Assembly (NCBI RefSeq): GCF_040954835.1
Contig: NC_090712.1
Coordinates: 6,147,284-6,211,283, forward strand
Origin: Lepisosteus oculatus
Taxonomy: Eukaryota > Chordata > Actinopteri > Semionotiformes > Lepisosteidae
Length of the DNA stretch: 64,000 nucleotides
Direction of reading: 5' to 3'
The number at the start of each line of letters is the position of its first letter. Position 1 is the stretch's first letter. A model generated the notes under the pieces. That model was not told the origin of the DNA and did no database searches. It saw only the letters and a program-made list of their open reading frames with translations. The position numbers and the translations under genes were made by a program. Shown here one piece after another: positions 44,116 through 52,841 of the stretch.

Positions 44116-44636
44116 TTTAAAACAGCACCCATCAGAAAACAGATGACATAAAATAATAAGAACTTTAAGACAGGGTTCTGTCGTAAACTCAGAAAGCCCC
44201 TGAAACACAGTAGGTGGTTTTGTTTCTTTTGCAATAATGAACATTGTGAGAACACAGGCAATTGGAGAACTCTTTTTTTATCAGTCTGATGTTGTCTGTG
44301 TTCTTTGTGTTGAAGTGCACTTGAGGCATGTGAAAGAGGGAAGTGGGTGGAATCTAGTTTCAAAAGGTGACGCCAGTGGAGAAAAAAACATTCTCTTTGG
44401 AGAGTAGGATGCAGGGCAGAATGCAGGAGGATGGCTTTGTAAGCATATACACCTGTCTCAAACTGCTGAGTCATGTTTGTCACTGGTTCACAATACCTGA
44501 ACCAGGTGAGAGGTGACTGATGCCTGTTGTCTCAGCCCTTTCAATATGTTTAAAAAAAGCAACAGACAACAGCTATTATAATTCCAGAACCGACTGGAAC
44601 ATTCAATAGTTTCACCACCACCCGTCTAGAGTTTCC

Positions 44637-44644
44637 TCACGTGA
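44637..44644 (+). promoter_or_regulatory. Palindromic E-box upstream of the lysozyme-like gene
   Basis: TCACGTGA is a perfect palindrome of the USF/MITF/TFE type and lies 38 nt upstream of the TATA-like box. Its position fits a proximal promoter element. Function is inferred. Confidence 0.45.
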
Positions 44645-44681
44645 CATGGGGCTGTGTGACTGAAGGAGGGAGCGACACCTG

Positions 44682-44689
44682 TATATTAA
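44682..44689 (+). promoter_or_regulatory. TATA-like box of the lysozyme-like gene
   Basis: TATATTAA lies 63 nt before the start codon at 44745, leaving about 30 nt to a probable transcription start near 44712-44720 and a short 5' UTR. This fits a tissue-restricted secreted-protein gene. Confidence 0.6.
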
Positions 44690-44744
44690 GGAGCTGCCTG
44701 CGCTCTGGAGAAGCACAGAGACACTGAAATCTCCGAAATCAGAC

Positions 44745-44919
44745 ATGAACAAGCTCTCACTGGTCGCAGTAGCGCTGCTGGCCCTGGTGGCCCTTCACCT
44801 GGGCACGAGCGAGGCCAAAGTCTTCCAGAAGTGCGAGCTGGCCTCCATCCTGCTGCCCGAGCTGCAGTCCAACCAGACTCAGCTCAATCACACCGAGGCT
44901 GTGGCGCTGCTCGCCAAAG
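44745..44919 (+). CDS. Lysozyme-like exon 1 (signal peptide and first Cys)
   Basis: ATG at 44745 opens MNKLSLVAVALLALVALHLG, a clear signal peptide with likely cleavage after TSEA. The donor is aaag|gtcagg, phase 1, as in lysozyme C genes. NQT and NHT are potential N-glycosylation sites. The region between the first two Cys is seven residues longer than in lysozyme. Confidence 0.88.
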
Positions 44920-47768
44920 GTCAGGATCGGGCGTCTTTGCAAATCTGTGAATATGGCCTTGCACACTGTGTCTGCTTTCCTGGGGGAGGGGGGGGTTGTT
45001 GGGTTGTTTTTCTGTAGTTATGTCTTGTTTGGGGTTTTTTTTGTCACAGTGACAAATCTTCCTAGCTTTTATGAAAAACACCTGTGGAGAAGTGAAAGAT
45101 GCAAGGTTATTTCACGGAGAAAAAAATCATTTGAAATTGATGAGAAGTGCGTGATAAATAGACATCATGTTTGAGGCAAAGACACCGCAGTCAAATCTCT
45201 CATGAACCACAGAGTCATGATCTGCGGGAGAACTGAATAATCATTTATTTAACTGGTTATTATTATTCACCTGGCTCCTATTGACCTGTTTTTCTAGGTG
45301 TCCAGCAGTTGAATGCTTAAAGATATGTATATAACTAACTTTCTTGTCAGACAGTGAATCTGCAGAAGATGTCTGCTTTATACTGTATATTATTACAGAT
45401 TCTTTTTCTTGTTGTCGTTTAACCCTCTACTCGCCACTGTGTTTTGCAACCCTCTTTTCTCTGTTGTTAGTGGAAACCTGTGAGTCTGCTCTCGCTTCTC
45501 TGAGCTGGGCTGTGTGCAGGACGACAGTGGCTTTCTTTCTTTTGTCTTTCTAAGAGCCAAGACCCACAAAGGGCAATTCACTAGTTCCGAGATTCCCAGC
45601 TGCCCTGTTTAAACACTAGTTTGGAAAAATACACTTAGTTTGACTCTGAACAAATAGGCGCCCATAAGCAGCTGTAAGGACTCAGCACTGGGGAGATCAG
45701 AAGATGTTGAACTGGAAGAATGCAGGCTTTGTAAAACCAAATAATCCAGTTTTAGGCTTTCCTGACCGAACCTGATGCAACTGCTGGTGTGATATTGAGA
45801 ATTTATAGCCTGTCCAGCTCTTGCATATAATTGCCACTGCTAACTTGTGACATTTTTAAATCTGTGCTCTTACCGATTTACTGATCGATCTAAAAATGAC
45901 CGATTCGCCTCCCTCCTTTTCTCCACAGTGATTTGCCACCTGAATGAAACTACCCAGCTGAACAGCAGCGCTATCACCCCAGTGAGGCCTCAGGCTCCCC
46001 CTCCACCTCCACCTCCTCCTCACCGCAGAGGCAGGAGCCTCAAGAAAGGGAACTCCCATTCCCACAGCGCCGAGGAGCAGAAGCCTGTCCCGGCCAAAGC
46101 GCTGCTCCGCCTGGGACTCTTCCAGCTCCTCAACGTGGTCGTCTGCGAAGACGGGATGAACTTGTGCAAGATGAACTGCAGCAGTAAGTTGCTTGCCCCT
46201 GTTTTCAGGTGTCAAGTGGAGGAGAGCTTAGGGGCACTGCACCCACTACCAGAGGTTCACAGGCCTTAAGCCCCCAGTGTGGTAAGCTGCCATGTATGTC
46301 CATGGCGACTGATGTAGTAATTTGGAAAAGGACTGTGGGAAGACTGAAAGGACGTTTGAGTTGAGTTGTTGTTTGCACATGTTGTTAGAAAAAAAGGCTA
46401 GTAATTGAGAGATTTTCATTGAAGGTGCAAAAAAACACTGTGTCAATGTCATCTTTATGTTGGAGGCTACTGGTGTATTCACATAGAACTGCTCAGAAAA
46501 TATAAGTCATAGTAATAATAATCATTTCTTCTTTTTTTTCTCACAAGAATTGATTGATGATGATATCACTGACGACATCCAGTGTGTGAAGAAGTTGTTC
46601 ATGTCTGACGAGTGAGTATTTTCAGCTAGATGTTACACCGTGTAGAAGCTCAAGGGGGATGAGTGAGTCGGACAACTGGCACAGGATGCAGATGTTAAAG
46701 ATCGATTTTACTGACTGGAATGGAGTGACTATCTTCCCTCTGCTTGCGTGATAATGATACCCTTTGCAATCCAATTTTTGAGAATTTTCTAAAGCTGTGT
46801 TTCACGGACATGGTCAAAAAAACAACTCCAAACCAAAGTTGGCATTTAAAGATGATATCCTTAAATGGAAAACTTTTATTAATGAGTTTGACAAGCTACC
46901 ATTTCAATTAATTATTTTTTAACTTCTCTTAATTAAGATTGAGCTCATATTTTACTTAGAAATCTGAGGAACTATGATACATGTACTAAACCTGTTGAGA
47001 AATTTTTAATTCATTGGATTTATGTAGTATCCCAACATGTTTCACATGGGGGGGGTCTACTTTATCCACCATTGAAGTGCAGCCCCACGCTGGAAGAAAT
47101 GGTTTTACTGTTAGAATTAAGGGGGGAATAATTTATCCAGGACCCCAGGGTTAACACTTCTATTCTGATGAAAAGTGCAGCTGGATCTTGAATCTCAAGA
47201 TGTCAGCTTGATGTCTCATTGAAGGCACTTCACCTCCTACAGCACACAGTCCCCAGTCACCATACTGGAGAGTTGGTCTGGACGTTCTTGTCCATAGGAA
47301 GAGTGCCACCTACTGGTCCACCAACAGAACTAATTTCCATAGAAATCTCTCATCCAAGTACTGACCAGGCCCAACCGTGCCTAGCTTCTAACATCTGAAT
47401 TACAAGATGGTAAAGCAGCTTGTTTACAACCTTTTTTTAAGGTTGCCCTTTGATGCAGTAATTGTTTAACTTTAAACTCATTTTTTCACTGAGTTTGGTG
47501 AGTGTGCTGTTCCTTTCCTGTATTCTCTACTGTCTTGAAATTCGGATTCATACTAAGGACAGCTAAGCTTATTCATGTTCTGTATAATCCAATAAAGATA
47601 TGTATTTATATGTATTTATTCATAATATTTTAATTCAAATTGGTTTGATTTCTTTTTTCATTTTTCAGGAGTGGTGAAGATGACTACAGACGCCATCATA
47701 AGCACATTTTTGACTCACAGTGCTTTTCTTCAGACCTGTCTTCCTATTTGTCTGCTTGCTCACTGTGA
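44745..47768 (+). CDS. Secreted lysozyme C / alpha-lactalbumin family protein, divergent
   Basis: Exons 44745-44919, 45929-46183, 46548-46611 and 47669-47768 splice in frame (GT-AG) to 197 residues. A signal peptide (about 1-24) is followed by KVFQKCELAS, the start of mature lysozymes and alpha-lactalbumins. Eight Cys (30, 61, 131, 138, 142, 156, 183, 195) match the eight disulfide Cys of the fold, and the intervals 138-142, 142-156 and 183-195 (4, 14, 12) equal those in lysozyme. GLFQ (121-124) matches the family YG(I/L)(L/F)Q strand, but Arg119 stands where lysozyme has catalytic Asp52. KLIDDDITDDIQC (144-156) resembles the calcium loop of alpha-lactalbumin, with all ligand positions kept. 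Residues 76-116 form an insert with eight prolines, basic residues and HSH. It is probably a secreted calcium-binding protein without muramidase activity. The four-exon layout is that of the family. Confidence 0.85.
45929..46183 (+). CDS. Lysozyme-like exon 2 with proline/histidine-rich insert
   Basis: The acceptor is ctccacag|tgattt and the donor agca|gtaagt, 255 nt; lysozyme exon 2 is usually about 160 nt. It encodes VICHLNETTQLNSSAIT, with Glu65 near the catalytic Glu35 position, then the Pro-rich insert, then LLRLGLFQLLNVVVCEDGMN and four more Cys positions of the fold up to NCS. Confidence 0.88.
46548..46611 (+). CDS. Lysozyme-like exon 3 (calcium loop)
   Basis: The acceptor is tcacaag|aattg and the donor gacga|gtgagt, 64 nt. 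It encodes LIDDDITDDIQCVKKLFMSD. The Asp cluster and its spacing to the following Cys match alpha-lactalbumin and calcium-binding lysozymes. Confidence 0.88.
46612..47668 (+). other. Lysozyme-like intron 3
   Basis: The 1.06-kb intron contains a minus-strand 5S-headed SINE at about 47046-47420. The rest is AT-rich and unremarkable. Introns 1 (44920-45928) and 2 (46184-46547) show nothing of note. Confidence 0.8.
47046..47420 (-). mobile_element. 5S rRNA-headed SINE (SINE3 type), degraded copy
   Basis: On the minus strand, 'gaagctaggcacggttgggc' followed by 'ctggtcagtacttggatgag' matches the internal promoter of 5S rRNA (A-box, intermediate element and C-box). The body ends with 'gcgtggggctgcacttcaat', matching the plus copy at 50746-51350. 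It carries CCAGTAGGTGGCAC (complement of 47303-47316), which fits the CTCF core. Confidence 0.88.
47669..47768 (+). CDS. Lysozyme-like exon 4 (C-terminus)
   Basis: The acceptor is tttttcag|gagtgg and the stop is TGA at 47766-47768. It encodes SGEDDYRRHHKHIFDSQCFS and SDLSSYLSACSL. The two last Cys are 12 apart, as in lysozyme. The Trp-rich helix segment of lysozyme (WVAWRNRC) is replaced by a His/Arg-rich one. Confidence 0.85.
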
Positions 47769-47789
47769 AGTGCCAGCCTCCTAACCACA

Positions 47790-47822
47790 GCTTTCACCTT
47801 TCACCTTTCACCTTTCACCTCT
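47790..47822 (+). repeat. CTTTCAC short tandem repeat in 3' UTR
   Basis: Four near-perfect copies of ctttcac begin within the first 25 nt after the stop codon of the lysozyme-like gene. The repeat is probably transcribed as part of its 3' UTR. Confidence 0.85.
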
Positions 47823-48296
47823 CCTCTGCCTTCCTAGAGAGCAGTTCTCTAACGAGCCTGTGACCAGAACAATTGCTGGGCCATGTGCAGATTAGCACCT
47901 GGGCTTGGGGGAAGTGATTTTTGCTTTCAGATTTAAGAAAACACATTTTTAAATTTGTTTTTTTTTTAATAATTTTAAAAATTTCAGTGTTGTGATGGTG
48001 GTGAAGAAAGCAACAAATGTAGAAATGTCAATATTACAACATATTCTTCCTACATCAATTGAGCAGAATCATCATAGGAACTGTGCAGTTGTTCCTAAAG
48101 GTAAAAGCAAATAATGGCATATGGCATTCTAAGTTAGAAAGAAAAATGGAAGCAAGCAAGTTTTCGAACATAACCTAACTGGGGGGCTGGTGTTGGGACT
48201 GAATTAACTTCTACTGTGCCTTTATATATTGTATCTTATTCTGCTGGTTCAAACAGTTTATTTTACTTTTGTCTACCACATTTATTTACTTCCTTT

Positions 48297-48302
48297 AATA
48301 AA
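48297..48302 (+). promoter_or_regulatory. Polyadenylation signal of the lysozyme-like gene
   Basis: AATAAA lies 530 nt after the stop and is followed by a GT-rich stretch ('cctgtggttttgtttattta'), as expected of a downstream element. This gives a 3' UTR of about 550 nt. Confidence 0.7.
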
Positions 48303-48689
48303 GACTCAAGTTTTAAAAAAAATCCTGTGGTTTTGTTTATTTATTTTTCATGATAAGTACTAATAAGCTTCTTCGAGGCTTGAGCTCTCTCAGTTGTCAA
48401 GCGGTTTATGGTGACCCCGGAAGATTGATCAATAACTTACGGTTGTGAGCTCTCTGAATTGTAAGCAGACAGACAATGGTGCTCTAGAGGTACATCTGCA
48501 CATATGATGTGACATTTGACGATTCACAAAGATGGTCCGGTTGTTGGGACTGTGCAAGGTGACACGAGATGTGAACCCTTTTCTCAAAGGGAGTTCATCT
48601 CACTTGAGATGGTAATGGTGAGGGAAGAGTCTCCCATGGGTGCTGGAGAGGATGGGATTCAGCTATGCTCTAATGTGGACCCTATAAAT

Positions 48690-49013
48690 GTAATAGGTGT
48701 GGTGGGAAGAGCTGCAGACTCGCAGCTCTTGGGTTCTGGGTTCGATTCCAGGTTGCTGTGTGAAGCTGGCAGATTCTCCCCCTTTTCTGTGTGAGGGGAT
48801 CTCTGGGTGCTGCAGTTATCTCCCTGTTCCCGAGGCCTGTTGACTGGGTCCATTTGGTCTCTCGGATTAGCCCCTGTGTGCTTGTGTGTCCTGCAGCGGA
48901 GTGGGGTTCTGTAAAGGCTGTCGCCTGGCCTTGGGTCCCTGTGCTTTCAGGGAAGGCTCCAGGTGGCTACTTCTCTAACCAGGAATAGGTGTCTGTAATG
49001 GATGGATGGATTT
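48690..49013 (+). mobile_element. V-SINE-type tRNA-derived SINE
   Basis: The tRNA-like head has B-box GGTTCGATTCC at 48739-48749. The body follows the fish V-SINE layout: a 'ttctccc' block, 'ctctgggtgctgcagttatc', then 'tgtgctttcagggaaggctc' and a (GGAT)n tail at 48997-49013. It lies between the lysozyme-like gene and the SOUL gene. Confidence 0.85.
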
Positions 49014-49394
49014 TCGGGATGTATAATTTATAACAGCTGTTTCATCCCACAGGTTGGTGGCAGTTACGTTGGCTGTCAGATATATTCCAATGAAACACTG
49101 GCTTTTCATTAAAGAATAACTTCAAGAATACAATTTAATTTTCTCGTGGGGGGGGGAACGTTACAAATATACGAGAACAGCCTAATGCATGGCAAGTCAG
49201 GCCAATGAAGTAAAAGTTGAATGCTATACCTTCAATTGAAAAAGGTGTTTCGCACTACCATACTGTACTGCAGCTATATTGCAGCTGTTCTTATTAATGC
49301 TAGTTTTTACGCTGTTAGTGTTTCAAAACGTGAAACACGGCACTCCAACAAGTGACGGAGCCTCTTTTCCGTTCTCCTCTGCTTCTTTCCTGGC

Positions 49395-49408
49395 GTTTCT
49401 ATGGTAAC
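49395..49408 (+). promoter_or_regulatory. RFX X-box-like motif 1
   Basis: GTTTCTATGGTAAC fits the X-box pattern RYYNYY-N2-RRNRAC exactly. It lies just before the CpG-rich segment that probably holds the SOUL gene promoter. Confidence 0.45.
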
Positions 49409-49459
49409 TAGTATGAGAAGAACCGGGGTCTGTGTGTGCTGGATGGGGGTGCCCCTGTA

Positions 49460-49640
49460 ATCCCATTAATGCGGCCGGCGTCGCGGATTTCACCTGGTGT
49501 GGCCTATTTGTGGGCTGCCAGTCACGTGACGAGCAGCCGTTTCCTGCAGTAGTGTGGTGGTGTTTTTGCCGAGCAGCCGGCTGTCGGTCCTGCTTGATAC
49601 TCGCCAAGTAAGACCTCGGTACGTCGTAAGTGAACAGGTG
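49460..49640 (+). promoter_or_regulatory. Candidate CpG-rich promoter and 5' exon of the SOUL gene
   Basis: This short GC- and CpG-richer stretch ('gcggccggcgtcgcggattt') contains splice-donor-like sequences (cgccaa|gtaaga near 49608, gaacag|gtgagc near 49637). The SOUL first coding exon is preceded by an acceptor-like tttcgcag at about 52648, which could join to it. Without transcripts this is tentative. Confidence 0.35.
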
Positions 49641-50876
49641 AGCCTATTTTTTTGTATCTTGAAGTCCGAAGCCTGACGCGGAAGTGAAGGCTTTTCCGTG
49701 AAGGCGGCAGAGAACATTGCAGCTCGTTGTAAGCTGCGTGTGACGCTTAGCTGTGCAAAAACACTTGCAAGGTTTTGTTGCTGGGAAGTTACGTTATGTG
49801 AGGAATATGTTTTTTTAAGGGCTGCGAGCTGCTGTATCTGGCGGTTCTGTCTTATTGTACAGACGTTAATGTGCAGAACAAGTGCAGGGCTGCAGAGCGC
49901 ACTGTTATCTGCATAATGAAGTTACTGTTGATGCGTGGGTTCGTGCGCCCAGGCTGTGCAAGTTGACCTACTTTTTCTAAGCTACTGCCCTTCATCCGAA
50001 TGCGGCATTTTGGAAAGACAAAACAATAGCCATGCATAAACGGCAGTTTAAAAAAAATCCGCATGAGAGATTGGAAGAATAATACAATTCATATATCAAG
50101 TGTATCTTGATTTTTTTTTTTATAAAAGGAGATTACATTTCATGCCAGGGTGAACTAAGTTTATTCGATTTTCGAAGAATGCTCCAAGCGAGCGGATCGG
50201 AAATCATTTCCACACTCGTAAATCGTTCCCTTCAGGTACATTGAAAATTTAAAAAAAAATGTCAGGTTCCTAGGCAGTAGAAATAAAGGGATGTGTAAGA
50301 ATCGCATTTGGATCCACGCTCTTGAGATGGCAATGTCCCTTAGCGAGGACTCCTGTTCAGTCCTGAAAGTAGAGAATAATAACAGAATAGTACCAATATT
50401 ACTGCTTGGGTGTAAAAATGTTGTATAGAATCTTCAAAGGTGACTTCTGTTGCACAGCGATATTAAAATCTATCGTATGTTCAGAGCGGGTTGAGGATTC
50501 AGCGTGTGTAGCGCCGCCTCAGGCAAGGGACCGCAACTACAGCAAAACCAGGTGACCATCAGTTTCCTTGAGTTGCTCGTGTTGCTGTCTCAGTGCCCGC
50601 AGTGCGACTTGGCAGTTGTTGGAAATTGTTGCAAGTAGCAGTCCTTTTCTTGTGTGAGACAGCAACTGCCTGCAGACTGTAATTGGTCGACTTATTCTCT
50701 ACAACCAAGCGTGTCCTAATGTGTAGGACTAAAAATCCTATTTTTAGCAGCCATATCACCCTGCAACTCACAACTGGCAGCCCGCTGAAGCCAAGCAGGT
50801 GTGAGCCTGGTCAGTACCTGGATGGGAGACCTCCTGGGAAAAACTAAGGTTGCTGCTGGAAGTGGTGTTAGTGGGG

Positions 50877-50890
50877 CCAGCAGGGGGCAC
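50877..50890 (+). promoter_or_regulatory. CTCF core-like motif inside the 5S SINE
   Basis: CCAGCAGGGGGCAC matches the vertebrate CTCF core consensus at all positions I can compare. It lies in the SINE body at a position equivalent to that in the second copy (47303-47316, minus). Confidence 0.55.
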
Positions 50891-51290
50891 TCACCCTGTG
50901 GTCTATGTGGGTCCTAATGCCCCAGTATAGTGACAGGGACACTGTATTGTACTTCGGATGAGACATAAAACTGAGGTCCTGACTCTCTGTGGTCATTAAA
51001 AATCCTAGGGTGTTTCTCAAAAAGAGTAGAGGTGTAACCCCGGCATCCTGGCCAGATTCCCCACTGGCCCTTACCAATCATGGCCTTCTAATAATCCAAA
51101 TCTATGAATTGGCTTCATTACTCTGCTCTCATCCCCACTGAGAGCTGGTGTGTGGTGAGTGTTCTGGCGCACTATGGCTGCTGTCGCATCATCCAGGTGG
51201 GGCTGCACATTGGTGGTGGAAGAGGGGATCCCCATTACCTGTAAAGCGCTTTGAGTGGAGTGTCCAGAAAAGTGCTATATAAATGTAAGC

Positions 51291-51350
<60 letters not shown>
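51291..51350 (+). repeat. (TAT)20 microsatellite, SINE tail
   Basis: Sixty bases of uninterrupted TAT/ATT units form the tail of the 5S-headed SINE. The purity suggests recent insertion or ongoing expansion. Confidence 0.97.
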
Positions 51351-52678
51351 CCGTCAATTTGATTATAAGCATTAGTATCTGAATTTTGTACCCTGTAGGT
51401 AATGAATATAATGTAAGAGATCATAGTTATTGTAAAATGAATCATGCATAAGAAGTAAGGAATATGATTATTGTAGACTACACGTCATTGATTCGACTGA
51501 CACTTTCATGCAGATTTACAGAAGTTAGAATTAACCTGTTTTTTTTATGCAATTGTACCCAATTCGATGTTGGAATCGGGAAGAAGTCGAGCTCTCAAGG
51601 GTACTGCGCCCACACCCGAGAGATGAACCTGCAGCCCCAGTCAGGAGTCCAGAACCCGAAGGTTTCCTACTGATTAAAGAAAGACATCGTTCACTAAGTG
51701 CATTTATTGTTTCAGTTTGGCTACTGGGGATAGGTTTTAATGCTTACAAACATGACGTTTTGAGATGTTTTTCAGGGAGCATATAAATAAAAATAATATG
51801 CTTAGATATAGCGCCAAACCTTCCAAATACAGCAAAGGGAAGAAATATGTGATTATTTAAAAACATACAGGTTTTTCTTGTCTGTACCTGTAAGTCTGCC
51901 AGAATGTTTGTCACAGGTGCGCGGGTTTCACAAGCATGTACAGGGTATATTGTTGTTTTCTACAAAATCGGAGAAAGTGAGGCACGCACCTGCTGGAGTA
52001 GAATGACCTGTTAGTGACGTAGCCCCGCTGTCGATCTTGAATCGCCAGGGTATGGGCATGCCCTCAGCCACTTCCTCTCCCAGAGCGCTTCCTTGAGCTC
52101 TGTGGCTGTCTGGACTGTTGGCATGGTAACGGAGCCCTCGTGCTTGTGCATCCTCCTATCTGAAGTCCTTGTGTTGTGGCCTTGGGGACTTTTAACTCTT
52201 TGCTGCCTCGAGATCTACATGCCGGGGTGGGAGTCAGTTTGCACACATGCCTTGTCAAGAACTGATCATTTCCCGATCCACAGCTGCCTGCTCATGGCCC
52301 AGATGGTTCCCTGGAGACATGGGGGGTTTTTGGAGGGATTAACCTGACAGTAGTGCAGTGACCCTCACACACCAATTAAGAAAAAAACCACAACTCCCAC
52401 TCCAAGGGATTTAGCAAACCGCGCTGTTTAAATGTTGCGGTCAGGGGGAGGAGATCACTGTCTGAAGAAATTTAGCCCTGCCATGAAATTTCTGCCCTTG
52501 CAGATAGATGATTTTTTTTCCCCAGAAAGAAGTTTATTTCATATGTCGTGTTCTTCAGGCTGGATGTATTTTTATAACGCTACACTTGTTTGAGTTGCGC
52601 CTGCCAGGGCTCAGTAAGTCTGAACTCAAACTGAGTCTGGTTTCGCAGGGCCGCAGATTGCCTGTGCCTCCTCAGCTC
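51351..52678. other. Upstream region of the SOUL gene
   Basis: No coding gene is supported. The segment has an X-box-like motif at 52117-52130 and an acceptor-like site near 52648 before the start codon. It is either 5' intron or proximal promoter of the SOUL gene. Confidence 0.6.
52117..52130 (+). promoter_or_regulatory. RFX X-box-like motif 2
   Basis: GTTGGCATGGTAAC differs at one position from GTTGCCATGGTAAC, a classic X-box. It lies about 550 nt upstream of the SOUL start codon. Confidence 0.4.
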
Positions 52679-52841
52679 ATGGCTCGGATCACGTTTGAGG
52701 ACCTGGCGGAGCTGGAGGACGAGCAGCTGGACAATGACGTCCCGGAGGACAACTCTGAGCCAATGGACGAGGAGGAGGAGGAGAGGCTGTTGGCCCATTG
52801 GCAGGCTGTAGCCAGCACACACCAAGTGTCCGTCCCCCAAG
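52679..52841 (+). CDS. SOUL gene exon 1 (acidic N-terminus)
   Basis: It encodes MARITFEDLAELEDEQLDND and an acidic DEEEEERLLAHWQAV segment. The donor is cccaag|gtagca, phase 1. A stop comes soon after the donor if unspliced. There is little similarity to known SOUL proteins in this part. Confidence 0.78.

Larger units (their letters stand above)
37848..44681. other. klc4 3' UTR and intergenic DNA
   Basis: After the klc4 stop come several AATAAA motifs, at 38197-38202 and 39890-39895 among others. The true 3' end cannot be fixed without transcripts. The region also contains fragments of dispersed repeats near 39980-40080, 43330-43425 and 43840-44115. No open reading frame here is convincing. 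Confidence 0.7.
50746..51350 (+). mobile_element. 5S rRNA-headed SINE (SINE3 type), well preserved
   Basis: The head 'gaagccaagcaggtgtgagc' followed by 'ctggtcagtacctggatggg' and 'agacctcctgggaa' is a near copy of the 5S rRNA internal promoter region. The body runs through 'taaagcgctttgagtggagt' and 'gctatataaatg' to a pure (TAT)n tail at 51291-51350. It holds CCAGCAGGGGGCAC at 50877-50890. Such 5S-headed SINEs (SINE3) are known from fish. Confidence 0.95.

Noticed and set aside
45856-46215. A 119-residue minus-strand ORF over exon 2 of the lysozyme-like gene
   Set aside because: Antisense shadow of a GC-rich exon with clear sense-strand family signature.
50746-50860. A possible 5S rRNA gene
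   Set aside because: The 5S similarity covers the internal promoter and continues into a SINE body with an (ATT)n tail; it is not a full 5S gene with a T-run terminator.
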